64,000 nucleotides of DNA from Sphingomonas morindae. GTDB taxonomy: Bacteria > Pseudomonadota > Alphaproteobacteria > Sphingomonadales > Sphingomonadaceae. A program made the position numbers and the translations under genes. The stretch covers positions 2,558,001 to 2,622,000 of the forward strand of contig NZ_CP084930.1 of the NCBI RefSeq assembly GCF_023822065.1. The letters run 5' to 3'. Positions 24,930 through 34,118 of the stretch are shown here, in pieces; the first letter of the stretch is position 1, and each line of letters opens with the position of its first letter. Under the pieces are notes generated by a model, which saw nothing but the letters and a program-made list of their open reading frames with translations, had not been told where the DNA came from and did not search any database.

Positions 24930-25657
24930 GCATCGCCGCCGCCTTCGATCGCGCCGCGGGCTATGACGCCGCGGCCGAGGTGCAGGCGCGCGTCGCCGGC
25001 GCGCTCGCCACGGAGATCGCCGGGCTGGCGCTGCCGCCGCGCCCACGCGTGCTCGAGATCGGCTGCGGCACCGGCCTGCTCGGCGCGGCGCTGATCGATC
25101 GGCTGCCGGGCGCAAGCTGGCGGATGACGGACATCGCGCCCGCGATGGTGGCGCGCGCGCAGGCGCGGTTCGGCCGCCGCCCCGATATCGCCTATGCGGT
25201 GATGGACGGCGAGGCGCCTGATCCGGACGGCCGCTATGATCTGATCTGCTCCAGCCTGGCGCTGCAATGGTTCCGCGATCTGCCCGCGGGCGTGGCGCGG
25301 CTGCGGGCGCGGCTGGCGCCCGGCGGACGGCTGGTCTTCACCACGCTGGCCGAGGGGAGCTTCGCCGAGTGGCGGGCGGCGCATCACGAGGCTTCGCCCG
25401 GCACGCCCGACTATCCCGCGCCGGCCGCGCTCGCCGCCATGGGGCTGCGCGTGACCCTGACCGAGCATCGCGTGCATCATCCCGATGGCCGTGCCTTTGT
25501 CCGCGCGCTCAAGGCGATCGGCGCGGGCACGCCGCGTCCCGGGCATCGCCCGCTCGCGCCCGCCGCCTTCCGCGCCACGCTCGCCCGCTTCGAGGCGGCG
25601 GGCGCGGTCGCCCGCTATGTCGTCGCCACCTGCATGGGAGAGCCGTCTTGCGCCTGA
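24926..25657 (+). CDS. bioC: malonyl-ACP O-methyltransferase
   Basis: Methylates malonyl-ACP with SAM so that fatty-acid synthase can build pimeloyl-ACP methyl ester. The 243-aa protein has the class I SAM site [12 protein letters not shown] (about 48-60), MTDIAPAMV, and the CSSLALQWF segment characteristic of BioC. Its start overlaps bioF by 4 bases. A BioH-type esterase to remove the methyl group is not in the operon; the alpha/beta hydrolases elsewhere in the window are not obvious candidates. Confidence 0.9.
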   Translation: MSIAAAFDRAAGYDAAAEVQARVAGALATEIAGLALPPRPRVLEIGCGTGLLGAALIDRLPGASWRMTDIAPAMVARAQARFGRRPDIAYAVMDGEAPDPDGRYDLICSSLALQWFRDLPAGVARLRARLAPGGRLVFTTLAEGSFAEWRAAHHEASPGTPDYPAPAALAAMGLRVTLTEHRVHHPDGRAFVRALKAIGAGTPRPGHRPLAPAAFRATLARFEAAGAVARYVVATCMGEPSCA

Positions 25658-26259
25658 TCGTCAGCGGAACCGATACCGGCATCGGCAAGACGGTGTTCGC
25701 CGCCGGCCTCGCCGCCGCGCTCGGCGCGGGCTATTGGAAGCCGATCCAGTCCGGGCTGGAGGAGGGGGCGGATACCGATGCGGTGCGCCGCCTCGGCGTC
25801 ACCACCACCTTCCCGGAAGCCTATCGGCTGACGGCGCCGCTCTCCCCCCATCGCGCGGCGGAGCTGGACGGGGTGACGATCGATCCCGCGCGGCTGACGC
25901 CGCCTGCGGGCGCGGATCCGCTCGTGATCGAGGGCGCGGGCGGGCTGCTGGTGCCGGTGACGCGCGATCTCCTCTTCGCCGATCTCTTCGCCCGCTGGCG
26001 GCTGCCGCTGGTGCTGGTCGCGCGCACCGCGCTCGGCACGATCAACCACAGCCTGCTTTCGATCGAGGCGGCGCGATCGCGGGGCATAACGCTGCTCGGC
26101 ATCGCCTTTGTCGGCGAGGCCAATCCCGACAATGAAGCGACCATCGCCGCGATCGGCCGGGTCCGCCGCCTGGGGAGGCTGCCCTGGCTTGATCCGCTCG
26201 ACGGACCGAGCCTCGCCGCCGCCTTCGCCGCCGGCATCGATTGCGAGGCCTTCCGGTGA
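25648..26259 (+). CDS. bioD: dethiobiotin synthetase
   Basis: ATP-dependent carboxylation of 7,8-diaminopelargonate to close the ureido ring. The 203-aa length is slightly below the usual 220-230. The P-loop is GTDTGIGKT at the extreme N-terminus, followed by YWKPIQSG and the [11 protein letters not shown] motif. The start is a TTG at 25648, inside the bioC end: GGGAG lies 7 bases upstream, it gives the standard [11 protein letters not shown] beginning, and no in-frame ATG or GTG precedes the P-loop. It overlaps bioC by 10 bases and bioA by 4. Confidence 0.94.
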   Translation: MRLIVSGTDTGIGKTVFAAGLAAALGAGYWKPIQSGLEEGADTDAVRRLGVTTTFPEAYRLTAPLSPHRAAELDGVTIDPARLTPPAGADPLVIEGAGGLLVPVTRDLLFADLFARWRLPLVLVARTALGTINHSLLSIEAARSRGITLLGIAFVGEANPDNEATIAAIGRVRRLGRLPWLDPLDGPSLAAAFAAGIDCEAFR

Positions 26260-27491
26260 GCGCGGTCTGGCATCCCTTCACCCAGCATGGCCTGGAGGAG
26301 CCGATCCCGCTGATCGCGCGCGCCGAGGGCGCCGCCCTGTACACGCGCGAAGGGCGGCGCATCATCGATGCCATCTCGTCCTGGTGGGTGACGACGCATG
26401 GCCATGGCCATCCCCATATCGTCGCCGCCATTCGCGACCAGGCCGAGCGGCTCGACCAGATCATCTTCGCGGGCTGGACGCACGAGCCCGCCGAGGCGGT
26501 GGCGGCGATGCTGGTGGAGCACATGCCCGCGCCGCTCGCCCATGTCTTCTTCTCGGATTCGGGCTCGACCGCGGTGGAGGTGGCGCTCAAGATGGCGCTC
26601 GGCTTCTGGCTGCACCGGGGCGAGCCGCGCCACCGCATCCTGACGCTGGAGCATGGCTATCATGGCGATACCATCGGCGGCATGTCGGTGGGCGCGCGCG
26701 GCGTCTACAACCAGGCCTATACGCCGCTGCTGTTCGACGTAGAGACGCTGCCCTTCCCGGCGGGCGACGGCGCGGCGACGTTGTCGTCGCTGGAGCGCGC
26801 CTGCGCGGGGCGGCCGGCGGCGCTGATCCTCGAGCCGCTGGTGCTGGGCGCGGGCGGGATGCTCTTCTACCCGCCGGCGGTGCTGGCCGAGATGCGGGCG
26901 ATCTGCGCGCGTCACGGCGTGCTCTTCATCGCCGACGAAGTGATGACGGGCTGGGGCCGCACGGGCACGCTGCTGGCCTGCGAACAGGCCGGGATCGTGC
27001 CGGATATTCTCTGCCTGTCCAAGGGGCTGACCGGTGGCAGCCTGCCCCTGGCGGTGACCATGGCGACACCCGCTCTGTTCGAGGCGCACTGGTCCACGGA
27101 CAAGGCGCGGATGTTCTTCCACTCGTCGAGCTACACCGCCAACCCGATCGCCTGCGCGGCGGCGCGCGCCAATCTCGAGATATGGCGCGATGAGCCGGTG
27201 CTCGAGCGGGTGGCGCTGCTCGCCGAGCGGCAGGCGGCGCGGCTCGCCGGGCTCGGGGGCGTGCGCGCGGCGCGGCGCTGCGGCACCATCATCGCCTGCG
27301 AGCTGGGCGGCGCGGGCCGGGATTATCTGGCGGCGATCGGGCCGGCGCTGCTCGCCTTCTTCCGCGAGCGCGACCTCCTGATCCGGCCGATGGGCAACAC
27401 CGTATATCTGATGCCACCCTATTGCATCGACGAGGCCGATCTCGACACGCTCCACGCCGCCATCGCCGAGGCGGCGGCGCGCTTCGGCTGA
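26256..27491 (+). CDS. bioA: adenosylmethionine--8-amino-7-oxononanoate aminotransferase
   Basis: PLP aminotransferase that uses SAM as amino donor to make diaminopelargonate. The 411-aa protein opens [12 protein letters not shown], has the [13 protein letters not shown] segment, [16 protein letters not shown], the [15 protein letters not shown]-binding Asp, and a Lys in [14 protein letters not shown] chose the GTG at 26256, which overlaps the bioD stop as GTGA and has GAGG upstream; a TTG at 26241 would add five residues. It is the last gene of the operon; bioB is not in the window. Confidence 0.95.
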   Translation: MSAVWHPFTQHGLEEPIPLIARAEGAALYTREGRRIIDAISSWWVTTHGHGHPHIVAAIRDQAERLDQIIFAGWTHEPAEAVAAMLVEHMPAPLAHVFFSDSGSTAVEVALKMALGFWLHRGEPRHRILTLEHGYHGDTIGGMSVGARGVYNQAYTPLLFDVETLPFPAGDGAATLSSLERACAGRPAALILEPLVLGAGGMLFYPPAVLAEMRAICARHGVLFIADEVMTGWGRTGTLLACEQAGIVPDILCLSKGLTGGSLPLAVTMATPALFEAHWSTDKARMFFHSSSYTANPIACAAARANLEIWRDEPVLERVALLAERQAARLAGLGGVRAARRCGTIIACELGGAGRDYLAAIGPALLAFFRERDLLIRPMGNTVYLMPPYCIDEADLDTLHAAIAEAAARFG

Positions 27492-27503
27492 GCCGGGCTC
27501 GCG

Positions 27504-29045
27504 TCAGCTCTCATGGCCGCTGATCTCGGCGCCGGCCTCGGGATCGAAGCGGCGGTTGACCAGCACGGCGGTGAGGCTGATCGCCGTCACTGTCCAGAAG
27601 GCGACCGTGAAATCGGCGAAGCGCGGGCGGGCGTCGCCATGCAGCGTCATCGCCACGCGCAACGCGATCGCGCCGATACAGATGCCGAGCGAGAGCATCA
27701 GCTGCTGGAAGGTGGAATAGAAGGCGGTCGCCTGGCTCATCCGCTGCTTTTCGATCTCGTCATAGGCGATCGTGTTGTAGGCGGTGAACTGGAAGGACAT
27801 GAGGAAGCCGCAGGCGACCAGCACGGCGAACATCAGCGGCACCGGCCAGCCCGGGCGGAACAGCCCGACCAGCGCATAGCCGAGCGTCGCCAGCACGCCG
27901 AGCACCAGCAGCGCGCGCCGGAAGCCGAAGCGCCGCAGCACGCGCTGCGCCGCGCCCTTCATGCCGAGCGAGCCGATCGCGGTGGCGACGGTGATCGATC
28001 CGCTCTGCGCGGCGGTGAAGCCGAAGCCCAGCTGCATCATCAGCGGCAGCAGAAAGGGGTGCGCGCCCTGGGTGATGCGCGTGAGCGAGCCGCCGATCAC
28101 GGAGAGGCGGAACGTCTCGATCCGCATCAGCGACAGATCGAGGATGGGCGCGACATGGCGCCGGGCATGGCGGATGTAGAGCGCGCCGAAGACGAGGCCG
28201 ATCGCCACCAGCAGCGCGGCGACGCGGCCCTCGCCGGGGCGGCTGGACATTTCGAAGCCGAACAGCAGGCAGCCCAGCGACACGCCGCTGAGGAGAAAGC
28301 CGATTCCATCGAAGCGCCGCCCGACATCCTCGCGCACATCGGGGATGAACAGGCTGACCAGCACCACGCCGAGCACGCCGATCGGCAGATTGATCCAGAA
28401 GATCCACCGCCAATCGAGATAGGTGACGATGAAGCCGCCGAGCGGCGGACCGATGATGGGGCCGATCAGCGCCGGCACCAGCAGCCACGACATGGCCGAC
28501 ACCATGTCGCGCTTGGCGACCGACCGCAGCAGCACCAGCCGGCCGACCGGGATCATCATCGCGCCGCCCATGCCCTGCACGAAGCGCGCCGCCACGATCG
28601 CCTCCAGGCTCGGCGCGAGCCCGCAGGCGATCGATCCGCCGACGAACAGGAGGATCGCGGCCCGGAACACCAGCCGCGCGCCGAAGCGGTCCGCCGCCGT
28701 GCCCGAGGCGGGGATGAAGATGGCGAGCGCGAGCAGATAGGCGGTAAGCGCGACGCTCATCGAGGGCGCGCTCACGCCGAAATCGCGCGCCATGGTGGGC
28801 AGCGCGGTGGCGAGCACGGTCGCGTCGAGGAATTCCATGAAGAGCGCGCAGGCGACGATCAGCGCGATGGTGCGGTAATTGCCGCTGCTGCGCTCGCCCG
28901 CGCCGAGATCGGGCGTGGTGGCGAGATTATCCGCCGCCGGCACGATGCCGTCGCGCGCCTCGGCGTTGATCGAGGCGAGGCCGCGCCGTCTAGGGCGGAG
29001 AAAGGATCTAGCTGACAAGAGAGCCAGCCGCTGATGAACCGACAT
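27504..29045 (-). CDS. DHA2-family (EmrB/QacA-like) MFS drug exporter
   Basis: A 513-aa proton-coupled antiporter, predicted 14 helices. Motif A between helices 2 and 3 reads GTAADRFGARLVF; the antiporter motif C GPIIGPPLGG is followed by DWRWIFWINLP, the hallmark of the EmrB/QacA group; helix 1 has the FMEFLDATVLATALP variant of motif D1. About 50 residues of basic, disordered sequence precede helix 1. The ATG at 29045 is used because further upstream the frame enters non-coding-like sequence. No EmrA-type adaptor or local regulator gene is adjacent, so substrates cannot be inferred. Confidence 0.88.
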   Translation of the reverse strand: MSVHQRLALLSARSFLRPRRRGLASINAEARDGIVPAADNLATTPDLGAGERSSGNYRTIALIVACALFMEFLDATVLATALPTMARDFGVSAPSMSVALTAYLLALAIFIPASGTAADRFGARLVFRAAILLFVGGSIACGLAPSLEAIVAARFVQGMGGAMMIPVGRLVLLRSVAKRDMVSAMSWLLVPALIGPIIGPPLGGFIVTYLDWRWIFWINLPIGVLGVVLVSLFIPDVREDVGRRFDGIGFLLSGVSLGCLLFGFEMSSRPGEGRVAALLVAIGLVFGALYIRHARRHVAPILDLSLMRIETFRLSVIGGSLTRITQGAHPFLLPLMMQLGFGFTAAQSGSITVATAIGSLGMKGAAQRVLRRFGFRRALLVLGVLATLGYALVGLFRPGWPVPLMFAVLVACGFLMSFQFTAYNTIAYDEIEKQRMSQATAFYSTFQQLMLSLGICIGAIALRVAMTLHGDARPRFADFTVAFWTVTAISLTAVLVNRRFDPEAGAEISGHES

Positions 29046-29148
29046 GGGCAAATTCCGTGGGCATCTTGGCCTCTCCGGTTCGGACGCGCGAAACCGACGT
29101 GCGTTCCTTTCTGATACCCATATAGGAGCCCGGCGGCGCTTGGCCAGC

Positions 29149-29826
29149 TTAGCGGCGCAGACAGCCATCCAGATCGTCGCGCCGCACCACCCCGATGCGC
29201 GCCGCGATGCGGTTGCCGTAGCGCCGCACATAGCCCGCTGGCGCCACCGCGCCGCGCCTTTTGGGCAGCGGGAAAACGGCCGCCATGCGGGCCGCCTCGC
29301 TCGCGCTCATATGGCTGGCATCATGATGGAAATAGCGCTGCGCCCCGGCATTGACGCCATAGGTGCCGATGCCCGTCTCGATCACGTTCAGATAGACTTC
29401 CATGATCCGCCGCTTGCCCCAGAGAAGCTCGATCAGCGCGGTGAACCAGGCCTCGAAGATTTTCCGCACATAGGAGCGGCCCTGCCAGAGAAACACATTC
29501 TTGGCGGTCTGCTGGCTGATCGTCGAGCCGCCGCGCAGCTTGCGGCCCTGGGCGTTGGCGGCGAAGGCCTTCTGCATCGCCGCCACGTCGAAGCCGTGGT
29601 GCAGGCAGAAGCGGCCATCCTCGGCGGCGATCGCCGCGCGCGCCATGGTGGGATCGATGCGCGACAGCGGCATCCAATCCTTGCTGATGCCGCGCCCATC
29701 GGCGGCATTGGCCAGCATGGTGAGGGTGACGGGCGGCGGCACCAGCCGGTAGACGAGCACCAGCCCCACCGAGACGAGCACGAAGCCCAGCCCCAGGCGC
29801 AGCGACCAGCGGATCAGGCGCAGCAT
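29149..29826 (-). CDS. mtgA: monofunctional biosynthetic peptidoglycan transglycosylase
   Basis: Polymerises lipid II into glycan strands at the inner membrane. The 225-aa protein has one N-terminal membrane helix (about 8-27) and a GT51 domain: AAEDGRFCLHHGFD with the catalytic Glu, GGSTISQQTAKN, and the RRIMEVYLNVIETG segment with the second conserved Glu. There is no transpeptidase domain, so it supports other PBPs. It ends 103 bases before the exporter gene and is preceded by a membrane-anchored hypothetical protein in the same direction. Confidence 0.95.
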   Translation of the reverse strand: MLRLIRWSLRLGLGFVLVSVGLVLVYRLVPPPVTLTMLANAADGRGISKDWMPLSRIDPTMARAAIAAEDGRFCLHHGFDVAAMQKAFAANAQGRKLRGGSTISQQTAKNVFLWQGRSYVRKIFEAWFTALIELLWGKRRIMEVYLNVIETGIGTYGVNAGAQRYFHHDASHMSASEAARMAAVFPLPKRRGAVAPAGYVRRYGNRIAARIGVVRRDDLDGCLRR

Positions 29827-29835
29827 CGCCCGCGC

Positions 29836-30453
29836 TCAGGGCTTGGGCGCGCCGGCGCGCGCCGTCCACAGCGTGTCGAGCCGGCGATCGGCGGCGGCGC
29901 TGCCGGCCGGCGGCGTGCCGATCAGCGACAGGCCGCGCATCCGCACCGCCGCGCCGCGCAGGAAGCGGCCTTCGAGCGCATAGCCGAGATCGTACAGCGC
30001 GCGCGCGTGGCGGGGCTGGCCGTCCTCCAGATAGTCGGTCTCGATCAGCACCGGCAGCCGCTCGTCGCCGCGGCTCTCGTCGGGCAGCGCGCGGCGCTTG
30101 CGATCGGCCTTGAGCGCATCGGCGAACCAGCCCGCCTCGATCCGCGCATCGCCCGTGGTGGTGGCCGCCGGCAGCTTGAAGGCGGGCGGGAAACGGATCG
30201 TCTGGCCCTGCACCACCTGATCGCCGCCAACCGCGGTGAGCGTCAGCGTCGAGCCATCTTCATTGGGGCTGGCGCGCAGCGCGAAGGCGCGCGGCGAATG
30301 CGCGCGGGCCGCCTCGATCGCCTTTTCCTGATGCTGCTCACGGCGATCCTGCCAGCTGTTCCACAGGCCCAGGCCCGAGATCAGCACCGCCGCGATCGCC
30401 ACCGCTTCGCCCACCGTCACCCAGCGCAACCGTGATCTGCGCGTCCCGCTCAT
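29836..30453 (-). CDS. membrane-anchored hypothetical protein
   Basis: I do not recognise a family. The 205-aa protein has an N-terminal signal-anchor (VAIAAVLISGLGLW, about 17-31) followed by a charged helical stretch (WQDRREQHQEKAIEAARAH) and a likely periplasmic domain with short beta-like segments (STLTLTAVGG, TIRFPPAFKLP). The start at 30453 is supported by GAGGAGGT about seven bases upstream, better than a GTG three codons earlier. It lies 9 bases before mtgA on the same strand and 41 bases after purN, so co-expression with mtgA is likely. Any envelope role is inferred from that alone. Confidence 0.75.
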   Translation of the reverse strand: MSGTRRSRLRWVTVGEAVAIAAVLISGLGLWNSWQDRREQHQEKAIEAARAHSPRAFALRASPNEDGSTLTLTAVGGDQVVQGQTIRFPPAFKLPAATTTGDARIEAGWFADALKADRKRRALPDESRGDERLPVLIETDYLEDGQPRHARALYDLGYALEGRFLRGAAVRMRGLSLIGTPPAGSAAADRRLDTLWTARAGAPKP

Positions 30454-30494
30454 GCTCCGCACCTCCTCGCGCCGCGCCGCGGCGCCTTGCAGCC

Positions 30495-31058
30495 TTAAAG
30501 CCCGCGCGCCAGTTCGGCGAGGGCGCGCGGATACAGGCGATGCTCCTCCACCAACACCCGCGCCGCCAGCGTTTCGGGCGTGTCGCCGGCATGGATCGGC
30601 ACGCGCGCCTGCGCCAGCACCGGCCCGTCGTCGAGCGCGGCGGTGACGAGATGGACCGAACAGCCGCCCTCGGCATCGCCCGCCGCGATCGCGCGGGCAT
30701 GGGTATCGAGCCCCTTATAGAGCGGCAGCAGCGAGGGATGGATATTCACCATCCGCCCCTCCCAGCCGGCGACGAAGGCCGGCGAGAGGATGCGCATATA
30801 GCCCGCGAGCGCGACCAGCTCGACACCGGCCGCCCGCAGCGCGGCGTCGGCCTCGGCTTCCCAGGCGGCACGGCCGCGGCCATCGGGCGCGGGCGCGTGC
30901 ACCGGCACGCCCGCCGCGCGCGCGATGGCGAGGCCGGGTGCATCGGGCCTGTTGGAGACGACCAGCGCGATGGCATAGGCGTCCTGCTCCGCCTCGAGAA
31001 GCGCGCGCAGATTGGAGCCGCGCCCCGAGATCAGCACGCCGACGCGCCTGCGCCCCAT
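30495..31058 (-). CDS. purN: phosphoribosylglycinamide formyltransferase
   Basis: Third step of purine synthesis: formylates GAR using 10-formyl-THF. The 187-aa protein has the phosphate-binding VLISGRGSNLRALL, the catalytic NIHPSLLPLYKGLDTHARA (Asn and His), and the distal Asp in LVTAALDDGPV. It follows purM by 10 bases on the same strand, the standard purM-purN operon, and TGAGG from the purM end may serve as its ribosome site. Confidence 0.96.
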   Translation of the reverse strand: MGRRRVGVLISGRGSNLRALLEAEQDAYAIALVVSNRPDAPGLAIARAAGVPVHAPAPDGRGRAAWEAEADAALRAAGVELVALAGYMRILSPAFVAGWEGRMVNIHPSLLPLYKGLDTHARAIAAGDAEGGCSVHLVTAALDDGPVLAQARVPIHAGDTPETLAARVLVEEHRLYPRALAELARGL

Positions 31059-31068
31059 GATGCGCGCC

Positions 31069-32163
31069 TCAGGCGCTGTGGCTGGCGGACCAGGCGTCGC
31101 GCGTCGCCCAGCTTTCCGCCGGCCCGGCGACGGTGCAGCCGCGCGGGCCGGCGGCGATATGGCCGATGCGGTGCACCGTCTCCCCCGCCGCCGCCAGCGC
31201 GGCCGCCACCGGGGCCGCGCGATCGGGCGCGACCGCCAGCACCATGCCGATCCCGCAATTGAAGGTGCGTGCCATTTCGCCCGGCGCGATCCGGCCCTGC
31301 GCCTGGAGATAGCCCATCAGCGGGCTTTGCGGCCAGGCGCCGGCATCGACCTGCGCGTGCAGCCCCTCGGGCAGTACGCGGGGGATGTTCTCCAGCAGGC
31401 CGCCTCCGGTGATATGGGCGAGCGCGTGGATTTCGCCCGCGCGGATCAGCGGCAGGAGCGGCTTCACATAGATGCGCGTCGGCGCCATCAGCGCGTCGAT
31501 CAGCAGCGTCTCGATGTCGAAGGGCGCGGGCCGGTCCAGCTTCCAGCCGCGATCGGCGGCGAGCCGGCGGACCAGCGAGAAGCCGTTGGAATGCACCCCC
31601 GAAGAGGCGAGGCCGAGCAGGATGTCGCCCGCCGCCACGCGATCGCCGGTCAGCTGCTCGCCGCGCTCGACCGCGCCGACACAGAAGCCGGCCAGATCAT
31701 AATCGCCATCGGCGTACATGCCGGGCATCTCGGCCGTCTCGCCGCCGATCAGCGCGCAGCCGGCCTGCAGGCAACCCTCCGCGATCGACGCGACGACGCG
31801 CTCGGCGATCGCGCCATCCAGCCGGCCCGTGGCGAAATAATCGAGGAAGAAGAGCGGTTCGGCGCCTTGGACCACGAGATCATTGGCGCACATGGCGACG
31901 AGATCGACGCCGACGCCGTCATGCCGGCCGCTGTCGATCGCGAGCTTGAGCTTGGTGCCCACGCCGTCATTGGCGGCGACGAGCAGCGGATCCTTGAAGC
32001 CCGCCGCGCGCGGATCGAAAAAGCCGCCAAAGCCGCCCAGCTCGGCATCCGCGCCGGGGCGCCGCGTGGCGCGCGCCAGCGGCCCGATCGCCTTCACCAG
32101 CGCATTGCCGGCGGCGATGGAGACGCCGGCCTTCTCGTAGGTATAGCTCTGCTCTTCGTCCAT
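31069..32163 (-). CDS. purM: phosphoribosylformylglycinamidine cyclo-ligase
   Basis: Closes the imidazole ring to AIR with ATP, fifth step of purine synthesis. The 364-aa protein has the [15 protein letters not shown] opening, [11 protein letters not shown] nucleotide loop, [11 protein letters not shown], and [13 protein letters not shown] with the conserved GVHSNG motif. I chose the ATG at 32163 ([13 protein letters not shown]), the family-like start; a TTG 14 codons upstream would leave only 17 bases to the divergent DUF2066 gene. Order purN-purM beside DUF2066-hda matches the Pseudomonas arrangement. Confidence 0.96.
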   Translation of the reverse strand: MDEEQSYTYEKAGVSIAAGNALVKAIGPLARATRRPGADAELGGFGGFFDPRAAGFKDPLLVAANDGVGTKLKLAIDSGRHDGVGVDLVAMCANDLVVQGAEPLFFLDYFATGRLDGAIAERVVASIAEGCLQAGCALIGGETAEMPGMYADGDYDLAGFCVGAVERGEQLTGDRVAAGDILLGLASSGVHSNGFSLVRRLAADRGWKLDRPAPFDIETLLIDALMAPTRIYVKPLLPLIRAGEIHALAHITGGGLLENIPRVLPEGLHAQVDAGAWPQSPLMGYLQAQGRIAPGEMARTFNCGIGMVLAVAPDRAAPVAAALAAAGETVHRIGHIAAGPRGCTVAGPAESWATRDAWSASHSA

Positions 32164-32222
32164 GGCCGGGCGATAGCGACATCGCTCTTGGATTTCCACG
32201 GCCAAGTCGCCAGAAGGGCGGG

Positions 32223-33494
32223 GTGAGCATCGCCGCCCGACTTCCGCTTCCGCCGCTGCGCGCCGCCGCGATCGCCGCCGGCCTCGGCACGCTCGCGCTG
32301 GCCGGCTGGTTCGCCACCGCCCAGCTCGCGCCGGGCGAGCGCGGCGTGCCGCCGATCGACAGCTCCTCCAATTTCGAGGTGACGGGCGTCCGGGTGGATA
32401 TCGCCGGCCGCACCGCCGACGAGGCGCGCGCCGCCGGCTGGCGCGAGGCGCAACGGCGCGGCTGGCGCGTGCTGTGGGCGCGCACCCATGGCGCCGCCCC
32501 CGATGCCGCGCCGCGCCTGCCCGATGGCACGCTCGATTCGATCGTGGCCGGGATCGAGGTGGAGCAGGAGCAGATCGGCCCGCACCGTTATATCGCCAGC
32601 CTGGCCATCTTGTTCGATCGCGGCCGCACGGGCGGCTATCTGGGCGCGGGCGGCGCGACCCCGCACAGCGCGCCGATGCTCGTGATCCCGATCGAATATA
32701 GCGGCGGCGGCCCGCAGAGCTTCGAGGTCCGCACCGCCTGGCAAAAGGCGTGGGCGCGCTTCCGCGCGGGCGGCAGCGCGATCGATTATGTGCGGCCGGT
32801 GGGCACGGGCGCCGATCCGCTGCTGCTCCAGCTCGGCCAGACGCGGCGCCCGGGGCGGATCTGGTGGCGGACGCTGCTCGATCAATATGGCGCGGCCGAT
32901 GTGGTGGTGCCCGAGGTGTGGCTGCGTCGCCGCTATCCGGGCGGCCCGATCTGGGCGCGCTTCGCCGCGCGCCACGGCCCCGATGCGACGCTGCTGGGCA
33001 GCTTCGTGCTCACCGCGCCCAACAGCGAGGCGCTGCCCGCCATGCTGGATCAGGGCGTACACCAGCTCGACGTGCTCTATACCGAGGCGCTCGCCGATCA
33101 TCGCCTCGCGCCCGATCCGTCGCTGACGATCGAGGAGGCGGCGCCGGCGCCCGAGGAGGATCTGATCGCCGACGATGGCGAGGATCCGCTGGCCACGGTG
33201 GTGGATCAGTCCGCCACGCCACCACCGGCGACCACCGCCTTCACCCTGCAGGTGGACAGCGCCGATGCCGCCGCGCTGGACCAGGCGCTGGCGGCGCTGC
33301 GCAGCGTGCCGGGCGGAAGCGCGCCGACGGTGACGAGCCTCGCGCTCGGCGGCACCTCGATCGTCAGCTTCAGCGCGCCGGGCGATGCGGCGGCGCTGCG
33401 GCTGGCGCTGGCGGCGCGCGGCTGGCGGCTGGAAGGCGAGGGCGCGACGCTGCGGATGCGACGCGGCGGCGGCGCGGGCGACGGCCGGCCGTGA
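32223..33494 (+). CDS. DUF2066-like exported protein
   Basis: A 423-aa protein of unknown function, assigned to DUF2066 mainly by its place between purM and hda (as in Pseudomonas) and by the N-terminal region [20 protein letters not shown] plus GW-R-x-L, typical of that domain. It has an N-terminal hydrophobic segment (about 12-31) that may be a signal peptide or anchor, an acidic Pro/Ala linker near 300-345, and a C-terminal ferredoxin-like alpha/beta region ([19 protein letters not shown]). The GTG start at 32223 has AAGGGCGG just upstream. The stop overlaps the hda GTG by 4 bases, implying coupling. Confidence 0.7.
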   Translation: MSIAARLPLPPLRAAAIAAGLGTLALAGWFATAQLAPGERGVPPIDSSSNFEVTGVRVDIAGRTADEARAAGWREAQRRGWRVLWARTHGAAPDAAPRLPDGTLDSIVAGIEVEQEQIGPHRYIASLAILFDRGRTGGYLGAGGATPHSAPMLVIPIEYSGGGPQSFEVRTAWQKAWARFRAGGSAIDYVRPVGTGADPLLLQLGQTRRPGRIWWRTLLDQYGAADVVVPEVWLRRRYPGGPIWARFAARHGPDATLLGSFVLTAPNSEALPAMLDQGVHQLDVLYTEALADHRLAPDPSLTIEEAAPAPEEDLIADDGEDPLATVVDQSATPPPATTAFTLQVDSADAAALDQALAALRSVPGGSAPTVTSLALGGTSIVSFSAPGDAAALRLALAARGWRLEGEGATLRMRRGGGAGDGRP

Positions 33495-34108
33495 ACCAGT
33501 TCGCGCTGCCGCTCGACTGGCCGGAGGACGAGGGCGACGCGGATTTCATTGTCTCGGACGCCAATGCCGCGGCGATCCGCCATCTCGAACATTGGGCGCT
33601 CTGGCCGGTGCCGATCACGCTGTTGACCGGTCCGCGCAAGTCGGGCCGGAGCCTGCTCGGCCGGCTCTTCGCCGCCAAGACGGGCGGCCGGCTGATCGAC
33701 AATGGCTGGGCGGCGCCCGAGGAAAGCCTGTTCCACGCCTGGAACGCCGCCATGGCGAGCCGCCGGCCGCTGCTGATCGTCGCCGACGCGCCGCCGCCGG
33801 CCTGGGCGATCGCGCTGCCGGATCTCGCCTCGCGGCTGGCGGCGAGCCCGCGCGTCGCGATCGCCGAGCCCGACGACGCGCTGCTGCGCGCCTTGTTGGA
33901 GCGCGGGCTGGCGCGCCGCGGCCTCGCCGCGCCGCCCGCCGTCACCGACTGGCTCGCCCGGCGGATCGAGCGCAGCTATGTCGCCATCGGCGCGGCGATC
34001 GACGCGCTGGATCGGGCGGCGCTGGCCAGCCGGCGCGGCGTCACGCTGGCCTTGGCGCGCGCCGCGCTCGGCGGCGGCGTCATCGAGCCTTCATCGGGGA
34101 TGGTTTAG
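33491..34108 (+). CDS. hda: Hda-like DnaA-related regulator (regulatory inactivation of DnaA)
   Basis: A 205-aa protein related to the DnaA AAA+ domain. In E. coli, Hda with the sliding clamp stimulates DnaA-ATP hydrolysis after initiation; HdaA does the same in Caulobacter. The N-terminal QFALPLDWP contains the Q-x-x-L-P-L-type clamp-binding motif expected for Hda. The P-loop reads [15 protein letters not shown], with Arg where the Walker A Lys normally stands; the Walker B is weak (LLIVADAPP). The GTG at 33491 overlaps the DUF2066 stop. ppk1 follows 10 bases later. The window also contains DnaA-box-like sites at dnaB. Confidence 0.85.
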   Translation: MNQFALPLDWPEDEGDADFIVSDANAAAIRHLEHWALWPVPITLLTGPRKSGRSLLGRLFAAKTGGRLIDNGWAAPEESLFHAWNAAMASRRPLLIVADAPPPAWAIALPDLASRLAASPRVAIAEPDDALLRALLERGLARRGLAAPPAVTDWLARRIERSYVAIGAAIDALDRAALASRRGVTLALARAALGGGVIEPSSGMV

Positions 34109-34118
34109 GACGAACGCC

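Noticed and set aside
29076-29096. CGGTT-N11-AACCG repeat upstream of the DHA2 exporter
   Set aside because: Arms of only 5 bp with an uneven centre; no regulator gene is adjacent, so chance cannot be excluded.
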